This document shows positions 8,751 through 15,966 of a DNA stretch of 64,000 bases, in pieces. Positions within the stretch are counted from its first letter, which is position 1; each line of letters starts with the position of its first letter. The notes under the pieces are model-generated. The model was not told where the DNA came from and did not search any database. It worked only from the letters and a program-made list of their open reading frames with translations. The position numbers were made by a program, and so were the translations under genes. Origin of the DNA: an uncultured Roseiflexaceae bacterium (GTDB lineage: Bacteria > Chloroflexota > Chloroflexia > Chloroflexales > Roseiflexaceae); the NCBI GenBank assembly GCA_937974195.1, contig CALJIC010000253.1:1-64000 (forward strand). Reading direction: 5' to 3'.

Positions 8751-10037
8751 TTAGATCAGGTGCAGGCGCGTCTGGCGCCCGTCCAGCCAGCGCATCCGCC
8801 CGCCGGTCATGACCGCGTCCTCCTCGAGCGCGATGCGGACGTCCTGTCCCCCCCACTCCGGCACGCTGTGGACCACGTTCAGCTCGATCGCGTAGCAGGT
8901 GTCGTCGTAGATCGGGTAGTCGCCGCGGCCGGGCACGCCGCCCTGCTGGTCCCACAGCCCGATCGTCGGCCCGGCGGCGTGGCCGTGGTAGCCGAGCGGG
9001 TGGCTGTAGATGCTCGGCCGGAGCCCTTCCGCACGGGCGCGTCCGAGGGCGGCGGCCAGCACCTCGTTGCCGGTGCGCCCGACCTGCATCGTCTCCATGA
9101 GGATGTCCTGCAGGCGGTTGCCGGCCGCCAGCGCGGCCTGCAGGCCGGCGGGGGCCTCCTGCTCGTCCGGCAGCAGGACGTAGGCGTGCTGCTGCTGGTC
9201 GGTCGCCAGGCCGAGGTAGGAGAAGCCCACGTCGCAGTGGAGCAGGTCGCCCGGCTCGATCACCGTCCGGCGCGCCTCCGGGGCGTCGAAGCGCAGCCCC
9301 GGCGCCTGGATGTCGACGGTCGGCTGGAACCACGCCTGCAGCCCCAGGTCCAGGATCGTCTGCCGGAACCACCAGACCACATCCTCGGTCGTCGTGACGC
9401 CGGGGGTGATCACGCGCCGCGAGAACGCCTCGGCGACGATCGCGTGGCACATGGCGACGATGGCGGGGTAGGCGTCGATCTCGGGCGGGATGCGGCGCTC
9501 CAGCCAGCCGACCGCGAGCCGCTCGGCACCGCGCACCCGCGCGGTGTACGTCGGCCCCAGCGCTGATGTGATCTGCACGTACTCGCTGTGCGTGAGCCCG
9601 TCGCCGAAGGCGAACGTCTCCGAGATGTTCAGCCCGATCGACTGCGGGTCGCGCTCGTGGACCACGCGCCGCAGGCAGGCGAACTGGTCCTCGGCGGCCG
9701 GGTCCCAGGCGCGCACGTACAGGTCGCCGAAGCCGTAGCGGTCCAGCGTGAGCCGCTCGACGCTCCCGTCCGGCCGGCGGCTGAAGACCAGCACGGTCCG
9801 GCGGCGGGCGGCCATCGCCGGCTCGGGGAGCAGCGTCAGGATCACCGGGTCCTCGTTGTACTCGCGCGCCGCGACGATCCACATGTCGAGGCCCTCGCGG
9901 GCCATCAGCTCCGGCAGCAGCGCCTCGAGGCGCTGGCGCAGCCAGGCGTTGCGCAGCTCGGCGCGCTGACGGAGCGGCAGGATCTGTTCCCGCAGGCGCT
10001 CGAAGGGCGTCTCGGCTCCTGCCGGCCGTTTGCTCAT
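8751..10037 (-). CDS. M24-family Xaa-Pro aminopeptidase-like protein
   Basis: A 428-aa protein with a creatinase-like N-terminal domain and a C-terminal pita-bread M24 domain. All five metal-ligand positions appear kept: Asp in HCDVGFS, Asp in LATDQQQ, His in SHPLGYHGH, Glu in AIELNV, and the final Glu in IALEEDAV. The family removes residues before proline or, in creatinase-like members, hydrolyses C-N bonds. Start ATG 10037 is supported by TGAGGACC upstream; ATG 10049 is an alternative. A minus-strand -10 box TATACT lies at 10082-10087. The gene is first in a two-gene unit with the kinase. Confidence 0.88.
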   Translation of the reverse strand: MSKRPAGAETPFERLREQILPLRQRAELRNAWLRQRLEALLPELMAREGLDMWIVAAREYNEDPVILTLLPEPAMAARRRTVLVFSRRPDGSVERLTLDRYGFGDLYVRAWDPAAEDQFACLRRVVHERDPQSIGLNISETFAFGDGLTHSEYVQITSALGPTYTARVRGAERLAVGWLERRIPPEIDAYPAIVAMCHAIVAEAFSRRVITPGVTTTEDVVWWFRQTILDLGLQAWFQPTVDIQAPGLRFDAPEARRTVIEPGDLLHCDVGFSYLGLATDQQQHAYVLLPDEQEAPAGLQAALAAGNRLQDILMETMQVGRTGNEVLAAALGRARAEGLRPSIYSHPLGYHGHAAGPTIGLWDQQGGVPGRGDYPIYDDTCYAIELNVVHSVPEWGGQDVRIALEEDAVMTGGRMRWLDGRQTRLHLI

Positions 10038-10168
10038 GGCGGTCCTCATTGGATGTGACAGGGAGGGCGATGTGCCCGGCGAGTATACCATACGCCGCGC
10101 GGCTGCTTTGCCGTTGACTCGACCCTCCGAACCCTCTCTGTACGCCAGTAGCAGGAGCGCCCACAAGA

Positions 10169-10211
10169 GTCAACGGGCGGTCAACGCCGAGTCAACGGCG
10201 CCTCGTATGCT
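10169..10211 (+). promoter_or_regulatory. SARP-type promoter: three 11-bp-phased repeats plus -10
   Basis: The heptamer GTCAACG occurs at 10169-10175, 10180-10186 and 10191-10197, exactly 11 bp apart. The -10 box TATGCT is at 10206-10211, 8 bp after the last repeat, and no separate -35 is seen. Known SARP (BTAD-domain) activators of actinomycetes bind heptamer direct repeats with 11-bp phasing placed 8 bp before the -10 box, so the geometry matches. A fourth GTCAACG lies on the other strand at 10112-10118. The downstream gene starts at 10254 with GGAGG 8 nt before ATG. Confidence 0.75.
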
Positions 10212-10253
10212 GCTTCCATCTAAATCTGGTTAAACGGAACTGGAGGACCACCA

Positions 10254-10385
10254 ATGGCCAAGAAGATTGTGCGCGCCGTGCTCGCCGCCCTGCTCGTCGG
10301 TACGATCGCCCTCGCCGCGACCGCTCCGTATGGCGCTCCCGGCACCCGCAAGTCGAGCTCCATCACCCTCTCGATCTCGCAGTAG
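10254..10385 (+). CDS. small secreted peptide, 43 aa
   Basis: A 43-aa open frame with a textbook signal sequence: positively charged start MAKKIVR, a hydrophobic core AVLAALLVGTIALAA, and a possible cleavage after ATA or APYGA. The mature part would be a Ser/Thr-rich tail of about 20 residues ending SITLSISQ. GGAGG precedes the ATG by 8 nt, and the gene is the first behind the SARP-type promoter. The next gene starts 4 nt after its stop. I do not recognise the family; a secreted signal peptide or ripp-like precursor is possible but is inference from size, export signal and neighbours. Confidence 0.7.
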   Translation: MAKKIVRAVLAALLVGTIALAATAPYGAPGTRKSSSITLSISQ

Positions 10386-10389
10386 CAGC

Positions 10390-11184
10390 ATGACGCTCCT
10401 GACGCTCTACGCCCTGAGCGCCCTGCTCGGTCTGTTCATCGCGCTCTGGCGCTCGCCGCGGCTGCCGCGCTACAACCTGCTGGTGGTGATCGCCGCGGTG
10501 CCCCAGCTCGGCAGCCTGCTGCAGATCGACGTGCCCGGCATGTTCCTGGTGTCGGCGGCGGGGCTCGCGATCTGGTGCCTGAGCAACCGCGCGATCCCTG
10601 GCGTGCTCGTCGTCGGCGCCGGGGCGCTCATGAACCTGGCCGCCATGGCGCTGTACGGCGGCCGGATGCCGATCACGGCCGACGTGCTCGCCGCCCTCGG
10701 CCAGCTGGCCGAGCCGGGGACACACCTGGCCGGCTCGAAGGACGTCGTCGTCGCGTCATCGCCGCTGTGGCTGCTGTCCGATTGGCTGATCGTGATGTCC
10801 GAGCCGTTCGTGCTGGTCGTCAGCCCAGGCGACATCCTGGTCGTGCTCGGGATTCTGCTCTGGCTCATTCTCAGCCCGCACGAAGAAAGGCAACCGGAGA
10901 TGCTCACCGTACACGCCACCCCCATGCCTGTGGAGCCCTTCGCCCGCCTGATCCCCGGCCAGAGCGCGCGCCCTGCGCTGACCCGCCTGGCGCTGCTGGC
11001 GGCGGCCAACCCGGCGTTCGCCGAGCGGCTGCTTCAGGATCCGCTGGCCGCAGCAGCGGCCCACCCGCACTACCACGTGCAGCTAGACGCGCACGACCGC
11101 GCGACGCTGCACGCCATCCGCGCCCGCGCTCGCACGGTCGGTGAGTTTCTCGGCGAGCTGGCCGATGTTGTGGACGGAAAGTGA
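10390..11184 (+). CDS. DUF5317 membrane protein with NHLP-clan C-terminal tail
   Basis: A 264-aa protein in two parts. Residues 1 to about 168 hold five or more hydrophobic helices and the DUF5317-like motif GALMNLAAMALYGGRMPI. Residues about 171-264 are soluble and resemble Os1348-type members of the NHLP (nitrile hydratase leader peptide) clan: NPAFAERLLQDPLAAAAAH then LDAHDRATLHAIRARA and EFLGELADVV. An in-frame ATG at 10900 (residue 171) preceded by AGAAAGG at 9-nt spacing could give a separate 94-aa NHLP protein. The gene follows the small peptide by 4 nt and overlaps the kinase start by 4 nt (GTGA). Function unknown. Confidence 0.75.
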   Translation: MTLLTLYALSALLGLFIALWRSPRLPRYNLLVVIAAVPQLGSLLQIDVPGMFLVSAAGLAIWCLSNRAIPGVLVVGAGALMNLAAMALYGGRMPITADVLAALGQLAEPGTHLAGSKDVVVASSPLWLLSDWLIVMSEPFVLVVSPGDILVVLGILLWLILSPHEERQPEMLTVHATPMPVEPFARLIPGQSARPALTRLALLAAANPAFAERLLQDPLAAAAAHPHYHVQLDAHDRATLHAIRARARTVGEFLGELADVVDGK

Positions 11185-12347
11185 AGCCGCTTGCCGACAC
11201 ACAGCCCTGCCTGCCGAGCCCGACGGAGGTTGCCACCTACCTGCGACAGCTCGCTGAAGCGGCGGATGGTGCGGCCTTCTTCGACGCTCTGCGCGAGGCG
11301 CTGCCGCTCCTGTTCCCACGAGCCCGGATCGACCTGCTGCTCGGCGGGGCGGCCGGGCTCGAGCCGCCGGCGCTGAGCGTCGGCGAGGACACGGAGTGCG
11401 TGCCGGCGCGCGTCCGCGGCGTCTCGGCGCACGTCGAGTGGCTGGCGGCGCACGGCTTCGAGGATATCTCGACGCTGCCGCTGCGCGCCGCCGGCCGCCA
11501 GCTCGGCTGGCTGGTCATCGCCCGCCACGATGCGGTGGAGCCGGCGATCCTCGCGCTCGCCAGCAATGTGGCGGCGGTCATCGCCCTGCGCCTGCTGAGC
11601 GACCAGGTGGCGGCGGAGCTGGAGCAGCGCGACGCGCGGGCGCGCCTGCTCGAACGGCGCCTGCGCGACGCCGAGGATGTCCGGCTGCGGGCGACGCTCG
11701 CCGCCGGCGCCGCCCACGACGTCGGCAACCTGCTGGCGTCGGTGCTCGGCCACGTGCAGCTGATGCTGCACGATGCCCCGCCGCACATGGTCAGCGACCT
11801 CGAGACGATCGAGCGCGCCGCCCGCGACGGGCACCACCTGCTGCGCCGGATGCTGACCGCCCGCGCGGCCCCTTCGCCGGCGATCGAGGCGCCCGAGACG
11901 CTGCTCCCGGCCCTCGTGCACGATGTGATCCGCCTGACGCAGCCGTTCTGGGAGGCGCACCCGTCCGTCACCGTGCGCATCGGGCTCGGCCCGGTCCCGC
12001 CGGTGCGGGTCCACGCCGCGGAGCTGCGCGAGGTGCTCGTCAACCTGGTGATGAACGGCATCGCCGCCATGCCCGAGGGCGGCACGCTCACGGTGCTGAC
12101 GCGCGCCGCGGCCGACCGGGTGCTCGTCGAGGTCAGCGACACGGGCCCCGGGCTGACCCCCGAGCAGCTGGAGGCGATCTTCGAGCCGCTGGCCACCAGC
12201 CGCGAGACGGGCAGCGGGCTCGGCCTGGCGGTGAGCCGGGCGATCGCCGAGAGCTACGGCGGCTCGCTGGTGGTGCGGAGCGAGCCCGGACAGGGCGCCA
12301 CGTTCACGCTGAGCCTGCCGATAGCGGCGGAGCGCGCTCGCGGCTGA
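11181..12347 (+). CDS. soluble sensor histidine kinase
   Basis: A 388-aa histidine kinase without membrane helices. The N-terminal ~145 residues look GAF-like. A short coiled coil leads to the H box AAHDVGNLLASVLGH, with phosphorylatable His179. The ATP-binding domain shows the N box VNLVMNGIAAM, G1 SDTGPGL, and G2 GSGLGLAVS. It starts with GTG overlapping the stop of the DUF5317-NHLP gene (GTGA), so it is translationally coupled to it. No response regulator is next to it, so its partner must be elsewhere. It probably senses a cytoplasmic signal tied to the upstream membrane protein. Confidence 0.9.
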   Translation: MKPLADTQPCLPSPTEVATYLRQLAEAADGAAFFDALREALPLLFPRARIDLLLGGAAGLEPPALSVGEDTECVPARVRGVSAHVEWLAAHGFEDISTLPLRAAGRQLGWLVIARHDAVEPAILALASNVAAVIALRLLSDQVAAELEQRDARARLLERRLRDAEDVRLRATLAAGAAHDVGNLLASVLGHVQLMLHDAPPHMVSDLETIERAARDGHHLLRRMLTARAAPSPAIEAPETLLPALVHDVIRLTQPFWEAHPSVTVRIGLGPVPPVRVHAAELREVLVNLVMNGIAAMPEGGTLTVLTRAAADRVLVEVSDTGPGLTPEQLEAIFEPLATSRETGSGLGLAVSRAIAESYGGSLVVRSEPGQGATFTLSLPIAAERARG

Positions 12348-12374
12348 GGGCTGATGAGTGCCTGCGGCCGCGCC

Positions 12375-13124
12375 CTAGCGGCCGAACGCGAGCACGACCA
12401 GCGCGGCGGCTACGAGCTCCGCGTCGGCCTGCCGCGCCACCTCGTCGCACGCCGCCAGCTCGCCGGCCGAGAGGCGCGGCGCGGCCCGTGAGCGCAGGGC
12501 GCGCCACGGGACGAGCGGCAGCTCGAGGTGCGCCGGGTCGGCTGCCGGCTCGAGCAGGAACGCCCGGCACTGGGGCCCGGCGAGCCTGCCCGCTGCAAGC
12601 AGCTCGCGCAGATCGCCCCCGAGGTCCGGGCTGCCCGCCCACTCCGGCCAGCGGCGCCCGCCCAGCGCCGCCGCCTCCACCAGGCGCGCCGCGAGCTCGG
12701 CGGGCCAGGGGATCACCTGCGCCCACTGCTGCGATGCGGTGACGAACAGCGCCGGCGCGCCCGGCCGCAGCGCGCGCCCCAGCCCGCGCACCACCTCGGC
12801 GGGCCGCTCGAACAGGCCGAGCGCGGCGATGCAGACCGCCGCGTCGAGCGAGCGGTCGCGCAGCGGCAGCGCCCCCGCGTCGCCGATCATCGCCCCCACC
12901 ACAGGCTTGGCGCGCCGGCCACCATCCAGGTAGGAGCGCGCCGCAGCTGCGTCGCGGTCCACCCCGATGATCCGCACCCCCGGCCCGAACGCCTCGGCGA
13001 GCAGCCCGAGCTTATCCCCCGGCCCGCAGGCGAGGTCCAGCGCCGTCCCGGTGTGCGGGAGCGGCGCCTGGGCCAGCACGTGGCGCAGGATCGGCAGCAT
13101 TGGCGCGTGAAGATCCTCGAGCAT
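12375..13124 (-). CDS. class I SAM-dependent methyltransferase
   Basis: A 249-aa Rossmann-fold methyltransferase. Motif I is ALDLACGPGDK (residues about 28-38), followed by an acidic strand end IIGVDRD and motif IV-like LDAAVCIAALGLF. The substrate is not readable. The C-terminal half is Arg/Ala-rich and less conserved. A -10 box TATACT lies only 7 nt before the ATG on the minus strand, so the transcript is probably leaderless, and no ribosome site is present. It is divergent from selD. Confidence 0.8.
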   Translation of the reverse strand: MLEDLHAPMLPILRHVLAQAPLPHTGTALDLACGPGDKLGLLAEAFGPGVRIIGVDRDAAAARSYLDGGRRAKPVVGAMIGDAGALPLRDRSLDAAVCIAALGLFERPAEVVRGLGRALRPGAPALFVTASQQWAQVIPWPAELAARLVEAAALGGRRWPEWAGSPDLGGDLRELLAAGRLAGPQCRAFLLEPAADPAHLELPLVPWRALRSRAAPRLSAGELAACDEVARQADAELVAAALVVLAFGR

Positions 13125-13131
13125 CGCGCCG

Positions 13132-13137
13132 AGTATA
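13132..13137 (-). promoter_or_regulatory. -10 box for a leaderless transcript
   Basis: TATACT on the minus strand ends 7 nt before the methyltransferase ATG at 13124. With normal -10 to start spacing, transcription would begin at or next to the A of ATG. Confidence 0.55.
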
Positions 13138-13148
13138 GCACCGAAGTG

Positions 13149-13154
13149 TATAAT
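13149..13154 (+). promoter_or_regulatory. -10 box TATAAT for selD
   Basis: A consensus TATAAT stands 50 nt before the selD start. No clear -35 is seen. It is back to back with the methyltransferase -10 box (13132-13137), making a compact divergent promoter. Confidence 0.6.
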
Positions 13155-13204
13155 GCTCCGAGGCTGGGGCGAGAGCGCCCACCTGAAGCGAGCGAACCTG
13201 GATG

Positions 13205-14251
13205 ATGGACCGAGACGACATCCTGCGGCTGACCGCGCTGGCCTCCTGCGCCGGCTGAGCGGCGAAGATGGGCCCGGCGGCCCTGGCGCAGGTTCTGCGC
13301 CGCCTCTCCATCCAGGCCAGCCCTGACCTGCTGGTCGGCCTCGGCGTGCCCGACGACGCCGCGGTGCTGCGGATCGCGGACGACCTGGCGCTGGTGCAGA
13401 CGGTCGACTTCTTCCCGCCGATCGTCGACGACCCCTACACCTTCGGCGCGATCGCCGCGGCCAACGCGCTCAGCGATGTGTACGCGATGGGCGGCCGCCC
13501 GATCCTGGCGCTGGCGATCGCCGCGTTCCCGGAGAACCTCCCGCCCGATGTGATCGCCGCGATCCTGCAGGGGGGCGCGGACAAGGTGGCCGAGGCCGGC
13601 GCGGTGGTGGCCGGCGGCCACACAGTGGTGGACAGCGAGCCGAAGTACGGGCTGTGCGTCACCGGGCTGGTGCACCCGGACCGCGTCACGGCCAAGGCCG
13701 GCGCGCGGCCCGGCGACGCGCTGCTGCTGACCAAGCCGCTCGGCACGGGCGTCATCACGACGGCCCAGAAGCGCGGCGTGGTGAGCGCGGAAGAGCTGGA
13801 CGCGGCGGTCGCGAGCATGCTGCGTCTGAACCGGCGCGCGGCCGAGCTGGCGGCCGAGGTGGGCGTCCACAGCGCCACCGACATCACCGGCTTCGGGCTG
13901 CTGGGCCACGCCGGGGAGCTGGCGCGCAACAGCGGCGTCGGGATGCTGATCGGCGCCGGGCGCGTGCCGCTGCTGCCCGGAGCGCTGGATCACGCGCGGG
14001 CGGGCGTCGTGCCGGGCGGGCTGGGGCGCAACCGCGAGTTCCTGCTGGCCGACGGCTTCGTGCGCCTCGAGGCGGGGCTGGACGAGGCGCTGGCGAGCCT
14101 GCTGTTCGACCCGCAGACCTCGGGCGGGCTGCTGCTGGCGCTGCCGGCCGAGCGTGCCGCGGAGCTGCAGGCGCGCATGGCGGCGGCTGGAGAGACGTGC
14201 TGGGAGATCGGGCAGGTGGTGGAGGGGGAAGGGATCAGCGTGACAAAGTGA
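13205..14251 (+). CDS. selD: selenide, water dikinase with in-frame TGA (Sec)
   Basis: A 348-aa SelD, which makes selenophosphate from selenide and ATP for selenocysteine and selenouridine synthesis. Reading from ATG 13205 gives MDRDDILRLT ALASCAGU then AAKMGP, where U is TGA at 13256-13258. This falls at the catalytic Cys/Sec position of the family (CAGC/U-AAK). Downstream family motifs include VQTVDFFPP, ANALSDVYAMGG and GGHTVVDSEPKYG. A start at ATG 13268 would delete the active-site loop and is rejected. A GU-containing hairpin follows the TGA at SECIS distance. An ATG one codon earlier (13202) is also in frame. selA, selB and selC are not in this window. Confidence 0.92.
13256..13301 (+). 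promoter_or_regulatory. UGA plus bacterial SECIS-like hairpin in selD
   Basis: After TGA (13256-13258) a perfect 7-bp stem GGCGCAG/CTGCGCC (13285-13291 and 13295-13301) has the loop GTT, that is GUU in RNA. The loop starts 33 nt after the UGA. Bacterial SECIS elements lie just 3' of UGA and carry a G (often GU) in a small apical loop, so position and loop fit SelB binding. Confidence 0.65.
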
Positions 14252-14370
14252 CCGGGTGGCGCGGCGACGAGGTGACCGGGCGACGCGGTGACAGGGCGTT
14301 CAAGACGGCTCGTGCGTCATACGAATGCCGGGTGCCAGTAAGCCACCCGGCCACCCCGTCACCTTGTCAG
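14241..14370. repeat. inverted repeat between converging selD and STAS genes
   Basis: The left arm TGACAAAGTGACCGGGTGG at the selD stop matches the complement of a right arm (TGACAAGGTGACGGGGTGG, near 14350-14368) at 17 of 19 positions. Between them, GTGACCGGG-type words repeat. It lies between convergent genes and could end transcription on both strands, though no T-tract is seen. Confidence 0.45.
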
Positions 14371-14396
14371 ATCGGCACCCTCACCAGGCCACCCGG

Positions 14397-14759
14397 CTAG
14401 GCTGCGGCGGCGGCGAAGCCCTTGACGGCGTCTTCCTCGTCCTGGTAGATGTCGATGTACTGCGCCAGGCCGACCATGCGGAAGATCTTCTGGAAGTGCT
14501 GCGAGAGGCCGCTCACCGCGAGCTTCTGGTTGTTGCGGTTGACCTCCGTCACCACCCCGATCAGGATCGCGATCCCCGCGCTGTTGATGTAGTCGTTCTG
14601 CCGGAAGTTCAGCAGGATCTGCTTGGCGCCCTGGTTGGTCACCTGCGTGTAGGCGCTGTTTATCTTCTCCTCGGCGAACGTGGTCACATCGCCGATCAGA
14701 TCAATGATCGCTACGCCATCGCGCTCGCGGATGCTGACGCTCAGCTCATCTTCTAGCAT
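14397..14759 (-). CDS. STAS-domain anti-sigma factor antagonist
   Basis: A 120-aa single STAS domain of the SpoIIAA/RsbV type. The phosphorylation site is Ser60 in NDYINSAGIAIL, the conserved serine that RsbW-type kinases modify. In partner switching, the unphosphorylated form binds the kinase and releases its target sigma factor or other partner. It is the last of three same-strand genes; the two preceding genes encode RsbW-like kinases, 104 nt and then 11 nt apart. The C-terminal AAAAA tail is unusual but harmless-looking. Confidence 0.9.
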   Translation of the reverse strand: MLEDELSVSIRERDGVAIIDLIGDVTTFAEEKINSAYTQVTNQGAKQILLNFRQNDYINSAGIAILIGVVTEVNRNNQKLAVSGLSQHFQKIFRMVGLAQYIDIYQDEEDAVKGFAAAAA

Positions 14760-14863
14760 TGCCGATGCTCCTCACACCCCCACAGCTGTCCGCTGCGAGG
14801 CCCACTCTTATAGAAGATAACCGCTCTGCGTGGCTGTTCGGGTACGCGGCCCCCGCACCGCAA

Positions 14864-15319
14864 CTATTGTGCCGAGACCGGCCGCCGCCGGTACACCGAC
14901 AGCCGAAACACATTGCCCCCGTTGGGGCCGGGCTCGAAGCCGGCCTCGTCGACCAGCTCGGAGATCATCAGCAGACCCATTCCGCGCAGCGGGGCGAGCC
15001 CGCTCAGCTTGTGCTCGATGCGCGGCGGCGCGCTGTGACCGGCGTAGTGCTTGAGGCCGTGGTCGTGGATCTCGACCGTCAGGCGCTCGCCCTCGCAGAC
15101 ACAGCTCACAGCAATGCGCAGGCCAGGGGTCTGCGCATTGCCGTGCTCAATGGCGTTGATGCACGCTTCGCCGAGCGCCGTCTTCAGATCCTCGATGCGG
15201 TCCCGATCGAAGCCGAGACGGCGCGCGAACGCCGCCACCGCGTCGCGAGCAACCTTTTCGTAGCCTAGCTCGCTGGGGATGGAAAGCTCAATCGACGGTT
15301 GCGGAGCGGGCGTGCTCAT
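14864..15319 (-). CDS. RsbW-like ATP-binding anti-sigma regulatory kinase (copy 2)
   Basis: A 151-aa GHKL-fold protein of the HATPase_c_2 type. The N box is ALGEACINAIEHGN, followed by VEIHDHGLKH and a glycine-rich G2-like segment LRGMGLLMISELVDE. The family acts as serine kinase and anti-sigma factor toward STAS proteins. It shares SELGYEKVARDAV...FDRDRIEDLKTAL with its neighbour (SRLGYEKVAMDAA...FNSDRIEALRTAL), so the two arose by tandem duplication. It lies 11 nt after copy 1 and upstream of the STAS gene. No sigma factor gene is adjacent. Confidence 0.9.
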   Translation of the reverse strand: MSTPAPQPSIELSIPSELGYEKVARDAVAAFARRLGFDRDRIEDLKTALGEACINAIEHGNAQTPGLRIAVSCVCEGERLTVEIHDHGLKHYAGHSAPPRIEHKLSGLAPLRGMGLLMISELVDEAGFEPGPNGGNVFRLSVYRRRPVSAQ

Positions 15320-15330
15320 TCGTTCTGTTT

Positions 15331-15789
15331 CTATTTCTCAAGGTGGATGACCATGCGTACCTGATTACCGCCGCTCGGACCGGTCGAAAACTCCACCTCG
15401 TCCATCAGTTCACGGATCAGCCAGATACCCCAGCCACCCTTGTCCGTCTTGTCGAACGACTCTTCGATGCGCGGTGTCAGCCGGGTCTGGTCCTCGTCCA
15501 GCGTCTTGCGGCCCTGGTCAGCGACAGTCACCGAGAGCTCATCGGGGCGCACGGTGAGCATCACCAGCACCTTCATCGCCGAGTCGTGCGCGTTGCCGTG
15601 CTCGATGGCGTTGGTCACTGCCTCCGCCAGCGCTGTGCGCAGGGCTTCGATCCGGTCGCTGTTGAACCCCATGCGCTTGGCGAGCGATGAGGCTGCGTCC
15701 ATCGCGACCTTCTCGTATCCGAGTCTGCTCGGCAGCCGCAGCTCGACGATACGCTCAGGAAGCTCTGCATCAATGTTCGGGCTGGTCAT
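15331..15789 (-). CDS. RsbW-like ATP-binding anti-sigma regulatory kinase (copy 1)
   Basis: A 152-aa GHKL kinase, first in the three-gene partner-switching unit. Motifs: N box ALAEAVTNAIEHGN, G1 VTVADQGRK, and G2 DKGGWGIWLIRELMDEVEF. Compared with copy 2 the loop between G1 and G2 differs in length and sequence, suggesting different partners. A minus-strand GATACT at 15841-15846 is a possible -10 box. The PP2C phosphatase at 41316-43259 is a candidate antagonist that dephosphorylates the STAS protein. Confidence 0.9.
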   Translation of the reverse strand: MTSPNIDAELPERIVELRLPSRLGYEKVAMDAASSLAKRMGFNSDRIEALRTALAEAVTNAIEHGNAHDSAMKVLVMLTVRPDELSVTVADQGRKTLDEDQTRLTPRIEESFDKTDKGGWGIWLIRELMDEVEFSTGPSGGNQVRMVIHLEK

Positions 15790-15966
15790 GCTGCAGCTAC
15801 CAGTTCTACGCCGGTGCGCCGCGCTGCCGCGACACGCGGGAGTATCTTAACACAGGTCAGAAGAGCGGCGCAATAGGTACAAGGATTGATATTGTGGGGT
15901 CAGGTAGTCGGAATTTTGCGAGCCCGGCGGCCTCGCCGCCGCGGGCACGCCGCCCGCCCCTGGCCC

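Noticed and set aside
13256..13258. TGA in selD as a nonsense mutation or frameshift (pseudogene)
   Set aside because: The codon falls at the known Cys/Sec active position, both flanks are conserved SelD sequence in one frame, and a SECIS-like hairpin follows.
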